64,000 nt of DNA from positions 186,001 to 250,000 of the forward strand of contig NZ_WSTB01000002.1 in assembly GCF_009789235.1 (NCBI RefSeq), written 5' to 3'. A program made the translations under genes and the position numbers. The first letter of the stretch is position 1. The number at the start of each line of letters is the position of its first letter. This stretch comes from Flavobacterium hydrocarbonoxydans. Its GTDB lineage: Bacteria; Bacteroidota; Bacteroidia; Flavobacteriales; Flavobacteriaceae. Below are positions 9,662 to 19,076 of the stretch, one piece after another. A model generated the notes under the pieces. That model ran no database searches. It had not been told where the DNA came from and saw only the letters and a program-made list of their open reading frames with translations.

Positions 9662-10042
9662 ATGAGTAATGACTTTTTAAACGTGTTTTTATCAGAGATG
9701 AAAACAAATGTAAATGGCTTTATCGCCATCGCTGTAACTGAAATTGAAACAGGATTGAGTTTTGGAAACTTAACCGTAGATCCAGGTTTTGACCCTGAGT
9801 TGGCAGCAGCTTATAACCTGGAGGTTGTAAAAGCAAAACTGAGTGCTGTAAAAGCATTAGGTCTGAATCAGGAAATCGAGGATATTTTGATTACACTTTC
9901 GAATCAAATTCATATTATCGACATTTCTCCTAACAAAAAATTCATGATTTATCTTGCTGCAGATTCCACTAAAGCAAATTTAGGAATGACAAGAGCAGTC
10001 CTTAGAAAACACAAATTAGATCTGGAAAAAAATCTAGCTTAA
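9662..10042 (+). CDS. Second Roadblock/LC7-like protein
   Basis: 126 residues. The layout is similar to its upstream neighbour: strand FIAIAVTEIETGLSFGNL, helix EVVKAKLSAVKALG, then strands DILITLSNQIHIIDIS and KFMIYLAADSTKANLGMTRAVLRKH. It ends in a charged helix. This is consistent with a diverged Roadblock/LC7 or profilin-like fold. It is co-transcribed with the preceding gene and ended by a strong terminator. No sorting signal is seen, so it is probably cytoplasmic. Precise function unknown. Confidence 0.55.
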   Translation: MSNDFLNVFLSEMKTNVNGFIAIAVTEIETGLSFGNLTVDPGFDPELAAAYNLEVVKAKLSAVKALGLNQEIEDILITLSNQIHIIDISPNKKFMIYLAADSTKANLGMTRAVLRKHKLDLEKNLA

Positions 10043-10055
10043 TCTTTTTTAAATT

Positions 10056-10097
10056 AATTAGAACCGTTCCTAATCAAAACGGTTCTAATTGAATTTT
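10056..10097 (+). terminator. Terminator of the Roadblock-like operon
   Basis: A perfect 13-base stem AATTAGAACCGTT / AACGGTTCTAATT (10056-10068 and 10078-10090), followed by a T-rich run. Confidence 0.85.
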
Positions 10098-10194
10098 TAT
10101 ATTCCTCGTTGCCCCAAATCGCCCGTTGTTTAATTACTTCCATAACAACAGTATTCTTTCTTCTAAGAAAAAAGATTTCAATTTAATTTTAAAA

Positions 10195-10222
10195 TAAAAA
10201 ACGCCCCTAAAAAGGAGCGCTT
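10195..10222 (-). terminator. Terminator after dksA-like gene
   Basis: Imperfect stem CGCCCCT / AGGAGCG with an A-rich loop. On the minus strand it is followed by a T-run. Confidence 0.7.
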
Positions 10223-10236
10223 ATTTATCTTAATTC

Positions 10237-10617
10237 TTATCGTTGCAAGTTTTTCGCCTCGATACTCATTGTAGCGTGAGGAACAATTTTCAGTCTTTCT
10301 TTACTGATCAATTTACCTGTTACTTTACAAATACCGTAGGTTTTATTTTCTACACGGAATAATGCGTTTTTAAGGTCGCGGATAAACTTTTCCTGTCTGA
10401 TAGCCAACTGCGAATTTGCTTCTTTCGACATTGTTTCGCTTCCTTCTTCAAATGCTTTAAAGGTAGGAGAAGTATCATCTGTCCCGTTATTCAAATCATT
10501 CATGTAAGCACTTTTTATTAAATCCAGATCGGCTTGTGCTTTTTGTATTTTATTTTGAATTATCTCTTTGAACTCTGCTAAATCAGCATCTGAGTATCTT
10601 GTAATTTCATCTACCAT
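10237..10617 (-). CDS. TraR/DksA family regulator with degenerate zinc finger
   Basis: 126 residues. Coiled-coil N-terminal half, then the DksA C-terminal globular part NKTYGICKVTGKLISKERLK. DksA proteins enter the RNA polymerase secondary channel and modulate transcription with ppGpp. The canonical four zinc cysteines (CxxC-x17-CxxC) are reduced here to C97, T100, S118 and A121. That resembles the cysteine-poor DksA2 type, which works without zinc. The gene lies 9 bases after ileS and is presumably co-transcribed with it. Confidence 0.85.
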   Translation of the reverse strand: MVDEITRYSDADLAEFKEIIQNKIQKAQADLDLIKSAYMNDLNNGTDDTSPTFKAFEEGSETMSKEANSQLAIRQEKFIRDLKNALFRVENKTYGICKVTGKLISKERLKIVPHATMSIEAKNLQR

Positions 10618-10626
10618 TGTTATATA

Positions 10627-13600
10627 TTATTTGGAAATTAATATCACTGTTTTAATATCATCAAACTCAATTTCTGTGCCGTTTTCCAGAACATCCACAA
10701 AAACTAAATCATTTGTTAACGTTTCAGACTTAATATAGTCTTCATTTTTTAGAATTGCCTCTTCTAAAAGGCTATTTCTCTTCAATTGCACTTTGATTTT
10801 ATCGGTAACTTCAAATCCGGAATCTTTACGGATATTTTGAATTCTGTTTACCAACTCTCTTGCAATACCTTCACTTTTCAGTTCTTCTGAAATGGTGATA
10901 TCCAACGCAACTGTAATTCCATTTGAATTTGCAACCAGCCATCCTTCGATATCCTGCGATGTTATTTCGACATCTTCTAGTGATAAAGTTACATTATTTC
11001 CAGCAATAACAATATCCAGCGTTCCCTGCTTGTCTAATTGGTTAATCTGCTCCGCTGAAAAATTTTGTATTTCTTTGGAAATCAGACCCATATCTTTACC
11101 GAAACGTGGTCCTAAAGCTTTAAAATTAGGCTTAATCTGTTTTACCAAAATACCGGAATCATCATCTAAAAGCACAATTTCTTTAACGTTTACCTCCGCT
11201 TTTACAAGCTCAGAAATAGCCTCAATTTCAGCTCTCTGATTCTCGTCAAGTACTGGAATCATTACCTTTTGCAACGGCTGACGCACCTTGATCATCTCCT
11301 TTTTACGAAGTGACAAAACCAATGATGAGATGGTTTGCGCTTTCTGCATTTTGCTTTCTAACGTTTTATTAACAAAGTTTTCGACAAATTTTGGGAACTC
11401 AGCCAAGTGAACACTGGCAAAATCCTCAGTCCCTGTTGAAATCGTTAAATCTCGGTACAATTTATCCATGAAAAAAGGAGCCACAGGAGCACTCAACTTG
11501 CTTATTGTTAGCAAACAGGTATAAAGTGTTTGGTAAGCCGCAATTTTATCGTGAGCGTATTCACCTTTCCAGAAACGACGACGGCACAAACGAACGTACC
11601 AATTACTCAAATTTTCCTGAACAAAGTCAGAAATCGCTCTTGTTGCTTTTGTAGGCTCATAATCCTCGTAACATTCATCCACAAATTTTATTAATGTATG
11701 CAATTCAGATATAATCCACTGATCGATTTCTGGTCTTTCGTTTAACGGAATTTCCGCTTCAGCGTATTTAAAACCATCAATATTGGCATATAACGAAAAG
11801 AAAGAATAAGTGTTGTATAAAGTTCCAAAGAATTTACGGCGTACCTCAGCAATTCCTTCAATATCAAACTTTAAATTATCCCAGGGATTTGCATTTGAAA
11901 TCATGTACCAACGTGTAGCATCAGGACCATATTCCGCAATTGTTTCAAAAGGATCAGTCGCATTTCCTAAACGTTTCGACATTTTTTGTCCGTTTTTATC
12001 CAAAACCAAACCATTCGAAACCACATTTTTATACGCTACTTTATCAAAAACCAAAGTTCCGATAGCATGTAAGGTATAAAACCATCCACGAGTTTGGTCA
12101 ACTCCTTCCGCAATAAAATTCGCAGGGAAATCTTTATTCTCGTCAATTTTATCTTTGTTTTCAAAAGGATAATGCCATTGCGCATACGGCATTGCACCAG
12201 AATCAAACCAAACGTCAATTAAATCGCTTTCGCGTTTCATTGGCTGTCCTGATGCCGAAACCAACGTAATTTGATCGACTACATTTTTATGCAGATCGAT
12301 TAAATCATAATTTGATTCAGACATGTTTCCGATTTCAAAACCTTTAAACGGATTTTCTTTTTGAAAACCAGCCTCGATAGCTTTTTCGATCGCGTTGTAT
12401 AATTCTTCAACAGAACCAATCAGAACTTCTTCTTTTTTATCTTCCGTTCTCCAGATTGGCAACGGAATTCCCCAATATCTGGAACGGGACAAGTTCCAGT
12501 CGTTGGCATTTTTCAGCCAGTTTCCAAAACGTCCTTCGCCAGTAGATTTAGGTTTCCAGTTGATCGTTTCGTTCAGGTCGAACATTCTGTCTTTTACATC
12601 GGTTACTTTAATGAACCATGAATCTAATGGATAATACAAAAGCGGCTCATCTGTTCTCCAACTGTGCGGATAACTGTGTACGTATTTTTCGACCTTAAAG
12701 GCTTTATTTTCTTCTTTTAATCGAATAGCAATTTCAACATCTACAGAACGCTCTGGCGCCTGACCTGCATCATAATATTCATTTTTGACATATTTACCAG
12801 CCAAATCTCCTAAATGCGAAGTGAATTTTCCTTGTAAATCTACCAAAGGAACAGCAGTACCATTTTCGTCTAAAACCAACATTGGCGGCACTTCTGGCTT
12901 AGCTTCTTTTGCTACTTTAGCATCATCTGCACCAAAAGTTGGAGCAGTATGCACAACTCCAGTTCCGTCTTCTGTAGTTACGAAATCTCCGGCAATTACT
13001 CTAAAAGCATTTTCTGCATTTTGATATGGCAGCACATAAGGTAATAATTGCTCGTAACGGATTTCTACTAAATCAGCTCCTTTCGCTTCCGCTAAAATTT
13101 TATACGGAAGTTTTTTATCTCCTTCTTTAACATTATCAAAATCAGCATCGTCTTCACTTGCAAAAAATCCTTTTCCGAATTGTTTTCCAACTAAATTTTT
13201 AGCCAAAACAACATTTACAGGTTCAAAAGTATATTGATTAAATGTTTTTACTAAAACATAATCGATTTTTGGTCCAACTGTTAAAGCCGTATTCGAAGGT
13301 AATGTCCAAGGCGTTGTCGTCCAGGCCAAGATGTGAATATCTCCAAAACCTTGTAAAAATGAAGGCAAAGTTTCAGGTAAAGTTTTAAACTGTGCTACAA
13401 TCGTTGTATCCGTAACATCTCTATAAGCACCCGGCTGATTTACTTCGTGAGAAGACAACCCAGTTCCTGCTTTTGGAGAATATGGCTGAATCGTGTACCC
13501 TTTGTACAACAAACCTTTATCGTAGATTTGTTTCAAAAGCCACCAGACAGACTCCATATATTTTGGTTTATACGTCACATACGGATCTTCCATATCTACC

Positions 13601-14028
13601 CAATACCCCATTTTTTCGGTCAAATCATTCCATACGTCGGTATAACGCATTACGGTTTTTTTACACGCTTCGTTATATTCTTCTATCGAAATGGTTTTAC
13701 CAATATCTTCTTTTGTAATTCCAAGCTCTTTCTCGGTACCTAATTCTACAGGCAATCCGTGCGTATCCCAACCGGCTTTTCTTTTTACCTGAAAACCTTT
13801 TTGAGTTTTATATCTGCAAAAAATATCTTTAATCGCACGTGCCATCACGTGGTGAATTCCAGGTAAACCGTTTGCTGAAGGCGGGCCTTCAAAAAACACG
13901 TAAGGCTCAGCACCTTCGCGGGTACTTACACTCTTTTCAAATATATTTTCTTTCTTCCAAAAATCAAGTACTTCTGACGCTACTGTTGGCAAGTCAAGTC
14001 CTTTGTATTCAGTAAATTTTGTGCTCAT
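10627..14028 (-). CDS. ileS: Isoleucyl-tRNA synthetase
   Basis: 1133 residues. This class I synthetase charges tRNA-Ile. The HIGH signature is present as GIHH at residues 57-60 (within GPPSANGLPGIHH) and the KMSKR signature in GQKMSKRLGNATDP at about residue 690. Editing-domain motifs such as AWTTTPWTLPSNTAL are present. The length and motif spelling fit the longer eukaryote-like type (IleS2), which in other bacteria can give mupirocin tolerance. It is the middle gene of the recO-ileS-dksA cluster, with only 9 bases to the DksA-like gene. Confidence 0.97.
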   Translation of the reverse strand: MSTKFTEYKGLDLPTVASEVLDFWKKENIFEKSVSTREGAEPYVFFEGPPSANGLPGIHHVMARAIKDIFCRYKTQKGFQVKRKAGWDTHGLPVELGTEKELGITKEDIGKTISIEEYNEACKKTVMRYTDVWNDLTEKMGYWVDMEDPYVTYKPKYMESVWWLLKQIYDKGLLYKGYTIQPYSPKAGTGLSSHEVNQPGAYRDVTDTTIVAQFKTLPETLPSFLQGFGDIHILAWTTTPWTLPSNTALTVGPKIDYVLVKTFNQYTFEPVNVVLAKNLVGKQFGKGFFASEDDADFDNVKEGDKKLPYKILAEAKGADLVEIRYEQLLPYVLPYQNAENAFRVIAGDFVTTEDGTGVVHTAPTFGADDAKVAKEAKPEVPPMLVLDENGTAVPLVDLQGKFTSHLGDLAGKYVKNEYYDAGQAPERSVDVEIAIRLKEENKAFKVEKYVHSYPHSWRTDEPLLYYPLDSWFIKVTDVKDRMFDLNETINWKPKSTGEGRFGNWLKNANDWNLSRSRYWGIPLPIWRTEDKKEEVLIGSVEELYNAIEKAIEAGFQKENPFKGFEIGNMSESNYDLIDLHKNVVDQITLVSASGQPMKRESDLIDVWFDSGAMPYAQWHYPFENKDKIDENKDFPANFIAEGVDQTRGWFYTLHAIGTLVFDKVAYKNVVSNGLVLDKNGQKMSKRLGNATDPFETIAEYGPDATRWYMISNANPWDNLKFDIEGIAEVRRKFFGTLYNTYSFFSLYANIDGFKYAEAEIPLNERPEIDQWIISELHTLIKFVDECYEDYEPTKATRAISDFVQENLSNWYVRLCRRRFWKGEYAHDKIAAYQTLYTCLLTISKLSAPVAPFFMDKLYRDLTISTGTEDFASVHLAEFPKFVENFVNKTLESKMQKAQTISSLVLSLRKKEMIKVRQPLQKVMIPVLDENQRAEIEAISELVKAEVNVKEIVLLDDDSGILVKQIKPNFKALGPRFGKDMGLISKEIQNFSAEQINQLDKQGTLDIVIAGNNVTLSLEDVEITSQDIEGWLVANSNGITVALDITISEELKSEGIARELVNRIQNIRKDSGFEVTDKIKVQLKRNSLLEEAILKNEDYIKSETLTNDLVFVDVLENGTEIEFDDIKTVILISK

Positions 14029-14149
14029 TTTATCCTTTTCTTAATCGAGGTGCGAAAGTAAGGAATTTTGAGGAAAGATGAAAGAGATTAGAAAAAAGAG
14101 AAAAGATTATAAATTTTTATTTATGAAGTATGAAAAATTCTTAGGAAAA

Positions 14150-14863
14150 TCAGGAGAAGACTTCTTTTAAAACATCCAAAGATTTAGGTTTTTTGAATCC
14201 ATCCAAATGGAAGCTGTAGTAATCAATCAGAATTTTAAGCAGAATTTGTCTTTCGATAACATGAAAGATTTTCTGATCATTGTCAAATTTTAAATCAATC
14301 AGTTTTTTAAACAAAGAAGTTTCGTGCTCTGACAAAGAACCAATTCCGTGAAAAAGTGTAAAAACCCCTTCATACATTTCAAAAAAAGGCAAATCAATTT
14401 CGGAAACATCCGGATAAAAACCAAGATATTTAGTGGTCTCTAAGAGTAAAATCAAATGAAAATTAGAAACCTCATCATGATGGTCCAGCCAGGTTAATGC
14501 GGTTTCTAAAAACACAAAAAGTGATTCGTTTTTTTCTTCTTCCTGAATGGAATAATGGAGCATTTCAGACAAAAACATCACCATCGTACTTTTGACCAAA
14601 TCAGTATGAATACTCTGAAAAGGAACCGAAGTTTTTATTTCTTTGAAATTCTCCAAAGTGCCTTTATTTTTATGAACCGCTTCGATTTCGAGTATCGATA
14701 ATGGCTGAAAATAAGCAATCTTCTGACTCGCTTTCCGGCTCGAAAAAGCATCGCGCACGAAATAAGATTTCAGCCCATTTGAAAGTGTAAAACATTTTAC
14801 GATCAAACTTTTTTCCTGAAATTTTAAAGCCGAAATTACGATTGCTTTGGTTTTTACTTGCAC
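14150..14863 (-). CDS. recO: DNA repair protein RecO
   Basis: 237 residues. The N-terminal OB-fold begins QVKTKAIVISALKFQEKSL, then comes the alpha-helical C-terminal part with LLLETTKYLGFYPDV. RecO anneals single strands and, with RecR, loads RecA in gap repair. The zinc cysteines found in some RecO proteins are missing, as in other Bacteroidota. The start codon is GTG; no ATG gives a full N-terminal strand. Heptamer repeats lie directly before the start. Confidence 0.88.
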   Translation of the reverse strand: MQVKTKAIVISALKFQEKSLIVKCFTLSNGLKSYFVRDAFSSRKASQKIAYFQPLSILEIEAVHKNKGTLENFKEIKTSVPFQSIHTDLVKSTMVMFLSEMLHYSIQEEEKNESLFVFLETALTWLDHHDEVSNFHLILLLETTKYLGFYPDVSEIDLPFFEMYEGVFTLFHGIGSLSEHETSLFKKLIDLKFDNDQKIFHVIERQILLKILIDYYSFHLDGFKKPKSLDVLKEVFS

Positions 14864-14867
14864 TTTT

Positions 14868-14947
14868 TGATTTTAGATTTTAGAGTGTAGATTTTAGAGT
14901 GTAGATTTTAGATTTTAAGACTACTGGACTTGGGACTTGGGACTTGG
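14868..14947. repeat. Two heptamer tandem arrays between porZ and recO
   Basis: Seven 7-base units (AGATTTT and AGAGTGT forms, 14868-14916), then three GACTTGG units (14927-14947). Period is exactly 7 in both. The AGATTTT/AGAGTGT order is shared with the array at 26841. Confidence 0.9.
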
Positions 14948-14949
14948 GA

Positions 14950-17232
14950 CTACCTAATAATCATAACCTTTTTAACCTTCGTCTCCCCGCCATCCTGTGC
15001 CGAAATAAAAATCATGTACACGCCCGAAGCTACTTTGTATTTCCCGAAAGCGGTTGTATCCCATTCGATAGTACCTCCTTCAGAAGTGGTTTCATATACT
15101 AAATTACCTTCGATATCGGCAATTTTAATATTGGCCTTATCAATCAAACCCGCGATTTTTACCGTTCCCGAAAATTCAGGACGAACGGGATTTGGATATA
15201 CATATACATTATTCAAATCTTCGTTGGCTTCAGTTGCAATTCCTTTAAAAGAAATCATTCCTTTATTGGTGGCTATAAAAACTTCGCCGGTTACACTATT
15301 AATCTTAATATCATTGATCACATTACTAGGCAAAGGCGAATTGTTTATCGTAAAATGATATTTGGTTTCCTGACCGTTTGGCGAAACCATAAAAATACCA
15401 GAATCTACCGTCCCTATCCATTTATTATTGGCACCATCAACCGCAATCGAAGTAATAAACTGCTCATATAATAATTCCTGCGCCAGATTATCATCATTAA
15501 TAATTATTGGATTTGCTTTTAACTGACTTTCAGTTTGAAAACTGGCTACATTTGATAAAACACGTAATCCTTTTGTAGTTCCTATCCAGAGTTGGTTTTT
15601 AGTATCCACGGCCACTGTTCTTGCATTGTTGCTGGGTAAATTCCCAACATCAGGTCCAAATGTCATTTTTTTAAACGTATTAGAACTTTCATTAAAACCT
15701 ACTACACCCTCATTACTGGTACTAATCCATTTGGTACCGTTTTTATCAATGGCAATATTCGAAAAATTGGTTTCTTCAGGATCTACCAAAACCGTACTTA
15801 TCGGATAGGTTTGCCATTGTCCGTTGGTTCTTAAAACTTTCAGACCATTCTTGATTCGGCTATTGGTTACCCAAAGATTTCCAGATTTATCAAAAGCATT
15901 TCCGTTGATACGAACGTCAAAATAATTAGGTCCTTCAGTTGTTATGGTTTCTAAACCACTATTACTATAATCGTATAAAAAATTCGGAACATCATCTTCA
16001 ATTTTTAATAATCCCGAAAAAAACGAACTGGCATAAACCTGATTTTCATTGTTTGGATTTACTAAAATCCGGGTAATAGATTTAGCACCCAGAACTTCTT
16101 CATACGGAATATTCAGCCAATCCGAATTACTGTATTTACTAATTCCGTAACTGTCTAAATTGTACGGATTATAAAACAAATCGTAATCGCCGTAAACTGC
16201 CCAAACTGAATTTGAAGTCACATCTAAAGAAAAAATATTGTTACGGGAAGGTCCAATAGGTGTATTGTTGTCAAAAGTAGCTCCAGAAGCCAAAACTGCC
16301 GAAAACAGGCCGTTTTCTTTTGTTCCGATATAAATAAAATCGCTAACAAATGTTGCGCATGTAAAAATTATTTTATCACTAAGAACTTCAGTGTTTGAAA
16401 TTTGACGCATTAAAATCATCTGATTATTATATACAAAAATGGTATTAGGAGTGGTAATCATCAGAATATTATTTTCAGCACGCATGTCTGTAGAAGCCTG
16501 CGGAAGTTGTAAAAAACCCACAAAAGCATTTGAAACAAAACGATGAATATATCCTGAACTGTTAATCGCAATTAATTCTGTATCTAAAGTTTCTACACTT
16601 GACCATTCACCAGAATTAACCACTGACCATTGATTGTAATCAATTAAATCCGAATTCAGAATATCGGCCCTTCTGATTCCGCTTGAAGTTGCGGCATAAA
16701 TAAATCCATTAAAAAAAGCAGCTTGTTTCACACTAATTTCGGCACCGACATCTCCAATAAAATATGTATCACCAAATTGTGAAGTTGTTACATTAAACTG
16801 TACAATTCCAAAATCACAAGAAACATACACCAAACCGTTATGCTCCATGAAATGATTTATTTTTTTAAGATTGGCCGGTAATTGTTTATTGATAATATCT
16901 ACTTTTTTAAGCATGCTCCCATCGGCTTCATTAATGATTATCAGCAAACCATTTTCATAGCCTACCAATGTTTTTTTAGAAACCTCACTATAATAAATGG
17001 CTGATATTGTCTGTCCGGAAAGCCCATCAACAGTTGTGGTGGTTTTGACAAGGTTAGAAGCTGTGTTTTTAGAAAACATAGCATTCTCTGAAGCTGCAAA
17101 AACAGTAGCTGGTGCTTCTGACAAGTCTTTTATTTCGTTAAACGAAAAATAAGGCTGCCATGACAATTTATTTTGTGCCAAAGCAATTTGCAGCAACAAT
17201 AAAAACAAAATATTCAGAAACCTTCTTTTCAT
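14950..17232 (-). CDS. porZ: PorZ-like beta-propeller protein with type IX secretion C-terminal domain
   Basis: 760 residues. A signal peptide (about 1-19, ending ALAQ) precedes two propeller-like regions with repeated segments such as NKWIGTVDSGIF, TKWISTSNEGVVGF and NQLWIGTTKGLRVLS. A C-terminal sorting domain follows (NVYVYPNPVRPEFSG to KVKKVMIIR). PorZ of Porphyromonas gingivalis has this layout and supplies anionic LPS to the type IX attachment complex on the cell surface. The assignment also rests on its place next to recO, recalled from related genomes. The alternative is another secreted two-component-regulator propeller protein. Confidence 0.72.
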   Translation of the reverse strand: MKRRFLNILFLLLLQIALAQNKLSWQPYFSFNEIKDLSEAPATVFAASENAMFSKNTASNLVKTTTTVDGLSGQTISAIYYSEVSKKTLVGYENGLLIIINEADGSMLKKVDIINKQLPANLKKINHFMEHNGLVYVSCDFGIVQFNVTTSQFGDTYFIGDVGAEISVKQAAFFNGFIYAATSSGIRRADILNSDLIDYNQWSVVNSGEWSSVETLDTELIAINSSGYIHRFVSNAFVGFLQLPQASTDMRAENNILMITTPNTIFVYNNQMILMRQISNTEVLSDKIIFTCATFVSDFIYIGTKENGLFSAVLASGATFDNNTPIGPSRNNIFSLDVTSNSVWAVYGDYDLFYNPYNLDSYGISKYSNSDWLNIPYEEVLGAKSITRILVNPNNENQVYASSFFSGLLKIEDDVPNFLYDYSNSGLETITTEGPNYFDVRINGNAFDKSGNLWVTNSRIKNGLKVLRTNGQWQTYPISTVLVDPEETNFSNIAIDKNGTKWISTSNEGVVGFNESSNTFKKMTFGPDVGNLPSNNARTVAVDTKNQLWIGTTKGLRVLSNVASFQTESQLKANPIIINDDNLAQELLYEQFITSIAVDGANNKWIGTVDSGIFMVSPNGQETKYHFTINNSPLPSNVINDIKINSVTGEVFIATNKGMISFKGIATEANEDLNNVYVYPNPVRPEFSGTVKIAGLIDKANIKIADIEGNLVYETTSEGGTIEWDTTAFGKYKVASGVYMIFISAQDGGETKVKKVMIIR

Positions 17233-17253
17233 TATTTGGATGATTCAGATTGA

Positions 17254-17261
17254 CAAATATA
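17254..17261 (-). promoter_or_regulatory. Minus-7 element before porZ
   Basis: On the minus strand TATATTTG (TAnnTTTG) lies about 22 bases before the ATG, giving a very short leader. No clear minus-33 element. Confidence 0.5.
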
Positions 17262-17378
17262 CTACAAACGAAAGTATTTGAATTTTGTTCTACTTTAAAT
17301 AAAGTTCTTTTTTGAACCATTAAGAAATTAAGTTAAATGAAAAATCAAAATTTTAATTCTTTTTAAATTCGCAATGGC

Positions 17379-17426
17379 TAAAAAAAATGCCTTCAGTTTA
17401 TCTCTTTCAAGACAACTGAAGGCATT
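17379..17426 (-). terminator. Terminator of gdhA
   Basis: Perfect 13-base stem AATGCCTTCAGTT / AACTGAAGGCATT (17386-17398 and 17414-17426). A run of T follows on the minus strand. Confidence 0.88.
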
Positions 17427-17447
17427 CAAAAAACTATAATTAAAAAA

Positions 17448-18791
17448 TTACACTATACCCTGAGCAAGCATAGCATCTGCAACCTTAACAAATCCAGCAA
17501 TGTTAGCTCCTTTTACGTAGTCAACATAACCTGATTTATCAGAACCGTATTGTACACATGAAGCATGAATTGCTAACATGATTCCTTTTAATCTTTCATC
17601 AACCTCTTCAGCAGTCCAGCTTAAACGCAATGAATTTTGAGACATTTCAAGACCAGAAGTTGCAACACCTCCGGCATTTGAAGCTTTTCCTGGAGCAAAT
17701 AAAATTTTAGCTTCCTGAAAAGCAGTAACAGCACTTGGAGTTGATGGCATATTGGCACCTTCGGCTACAGCCAAAACTCCATTTGCAATCAAAGTTTTTG
17801 CTTCGTCTCCGTCTAATTCGTTTTGGGTAGCGCATGGCAAAGCTACATCACACTTTACTTCCCAAGGACGTTTTCCTTCAACATATTTTGCGTTTGGATA
17901 TTTCGCAACATACTCGCTGATTCTTCCTCTTAATTCATTTTTCAATTCCATTACAAAAGCCAATTTCTCAGCATCGATTCCGTCAGCATCATAAATATAA
18001 CCTGCAGAATCAGACAATGTAACTACTTTTGCACCTAATTGAGTTGCTTTTTCAGCAGCATATTGCGCTACGTTTCCAGAACCGGAAACTGCAACTGTTT
18101 TACCTTTGAATGAATCTCCTTTAGTCTGCAACATACTCTGAGCAAAATAAACTGCTCCGTAACCTGTTGCTTCCGGACGAATTAATGAACCTCCGAAAGA
18201 AATTCCTTTTCCGGTAAGAACTCCGGTAAATTCGTTTCTTAATCTTTTGTATTGACCAAACATATAACCAACTTCTCTTCCTCCTACACCTATATCTCCG
18301 GCAGGAACATCCGTATCTGCACCGATATGTTTAGAAAGTTCCGTCATAAAACTTTGACAGAATTTCATGATTTCGTTATCTGATTTTCCTTTTGGATCAA
18401 AATCAGAACCACCTTTTCCACCGCCCATTGGCAATGTTGTCAAGCTGTTTTTGAAAGTTTGCTCGAAAGCCAAAAATTTCAAAATACTTAAATTTACAGA
18501 TGGATGAAAACGCAAACCTCCTTTGTAAGGCCCGATTGCAGAATTCATCTGGATACGATATCCTTTATTAACTTGTATTTCGCCTTTGTCGTTTAGCCAC
18601 GTAACTCTGAACAAAATCACACGTTCAGGTTCAACCATGCGCTCTAAAAGCATTTTGTTTTGATATTTTTTATTTTCTTCAATAAAAGGAATCACCGTTT
18701 CGGCAACTTCTAATACTGCTTGTAAAAACTCAGACTCGTTCGGGTTTTTCTCACTAACCGAATCTATAAAAGCTGTAATACTTTGTGACAT
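17448..18791 (-). CDS. gdhA: NADP-type glutamate dehydrogenase
   Basis: 447 residues, the standard length of the hexameric small GDH. It interconverts 2-oxoglutarate plus ammonia and glutamate. Visible are the catalytic-lysine region KNSLTTLPMGGGKGGSDFDP and the nucleotide-binding region KTVAVSGSGNVAQYAAEKA, which fits NADP preference. It is a single gene with its own promoter and terminator. A 12-base palindrome GAAAACGTTTTC lies in its leader and could be an operator. Confidence 0.95.
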   Translation of the reverse strand: MSQSITAFIDSVSEKNPNESEFLQAVLEVAETVIPFIEENKKYQNKMLLERMVEPERVILFRVTWLNDKGEIQVNKGYRIQMNSAIGPYKGGLRFHPSVNLSILKFLAFEQTFKNSLTTLPMGGGKGGSDFDPKGKSDNEIMKFCQSFMTELSKHIGADTDVPAGDIGVGGREVGYMFGQYKRLRNEFTGVLTGKGISFGGSLIRPEATGYGAVYFAQSMLQTKGDSFKGKTVAVSGSGNVAQYAAEKATQLGAKVVTLSDSAGYIYDADGIDAEKLAFVMELKNELRGRISEYVAKYPNAKYVEGKRPWEVKCDVALPCATQNELDGDEAKTLIANGVLAVAEGANMPSTPSAVTAFQEAKILFAPGKASNAGGVATSGLEMSQNSLRLSWTAEEVDERLKGIMLAIHASCVQYGSDKSGYVDYVKGANIAGFVKVADAMLAQGIV

Positions 18792-18815
18792 GATTATTAG
18801 ATTATTAACATTTAA

Positions 18816-18846
18816 GAAAACGTTTTCGTTATTACAGACAAAGGTA
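18816..18846 (-). promoter_or_regulatory. gdhA promoter and palindromic operator candidate
   Basis: On the minus strand TACCTTTG (18839-18846) fits the minus-7 element; a TTTG lies 16 bases upstream, shorter than ideal. Just downstream is the perfect palindrome GAAAACGTTTTC (18816-18827). A similar sequence lies before pgi. Confidence 0.5.
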
Positions 18847-19042
18847 TAGGAAAATCATATTTCAAATAACGATTTTTATAACATTTTTGTCGGAATTATG
18901 TATTTTTCAAACAATCAGAAAAACGCCATTTAAGTTATTGCGATTTGTAGAAAAAAACCATAACAATAGTTAGTAAATTAAGTATTTTGCAACTTATTTT
19001 TTAATAGAGGTATTTTTAATTTCTAATCGAATAGGTTTTTTA

Positions 19043-19050
19043 TATATTTG
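19043..19050 (+). promoter_or_regulatory. Minus-7 element before the 264-residue outer-membrane protein gene
   Basis: TATATTTG lies 26 bases before the ATG. No recognisable minus-33 element. Confidence 0.5.
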
Positions 19051-19076
19051 CCTCAGATTCAGACACCACCACTCAC

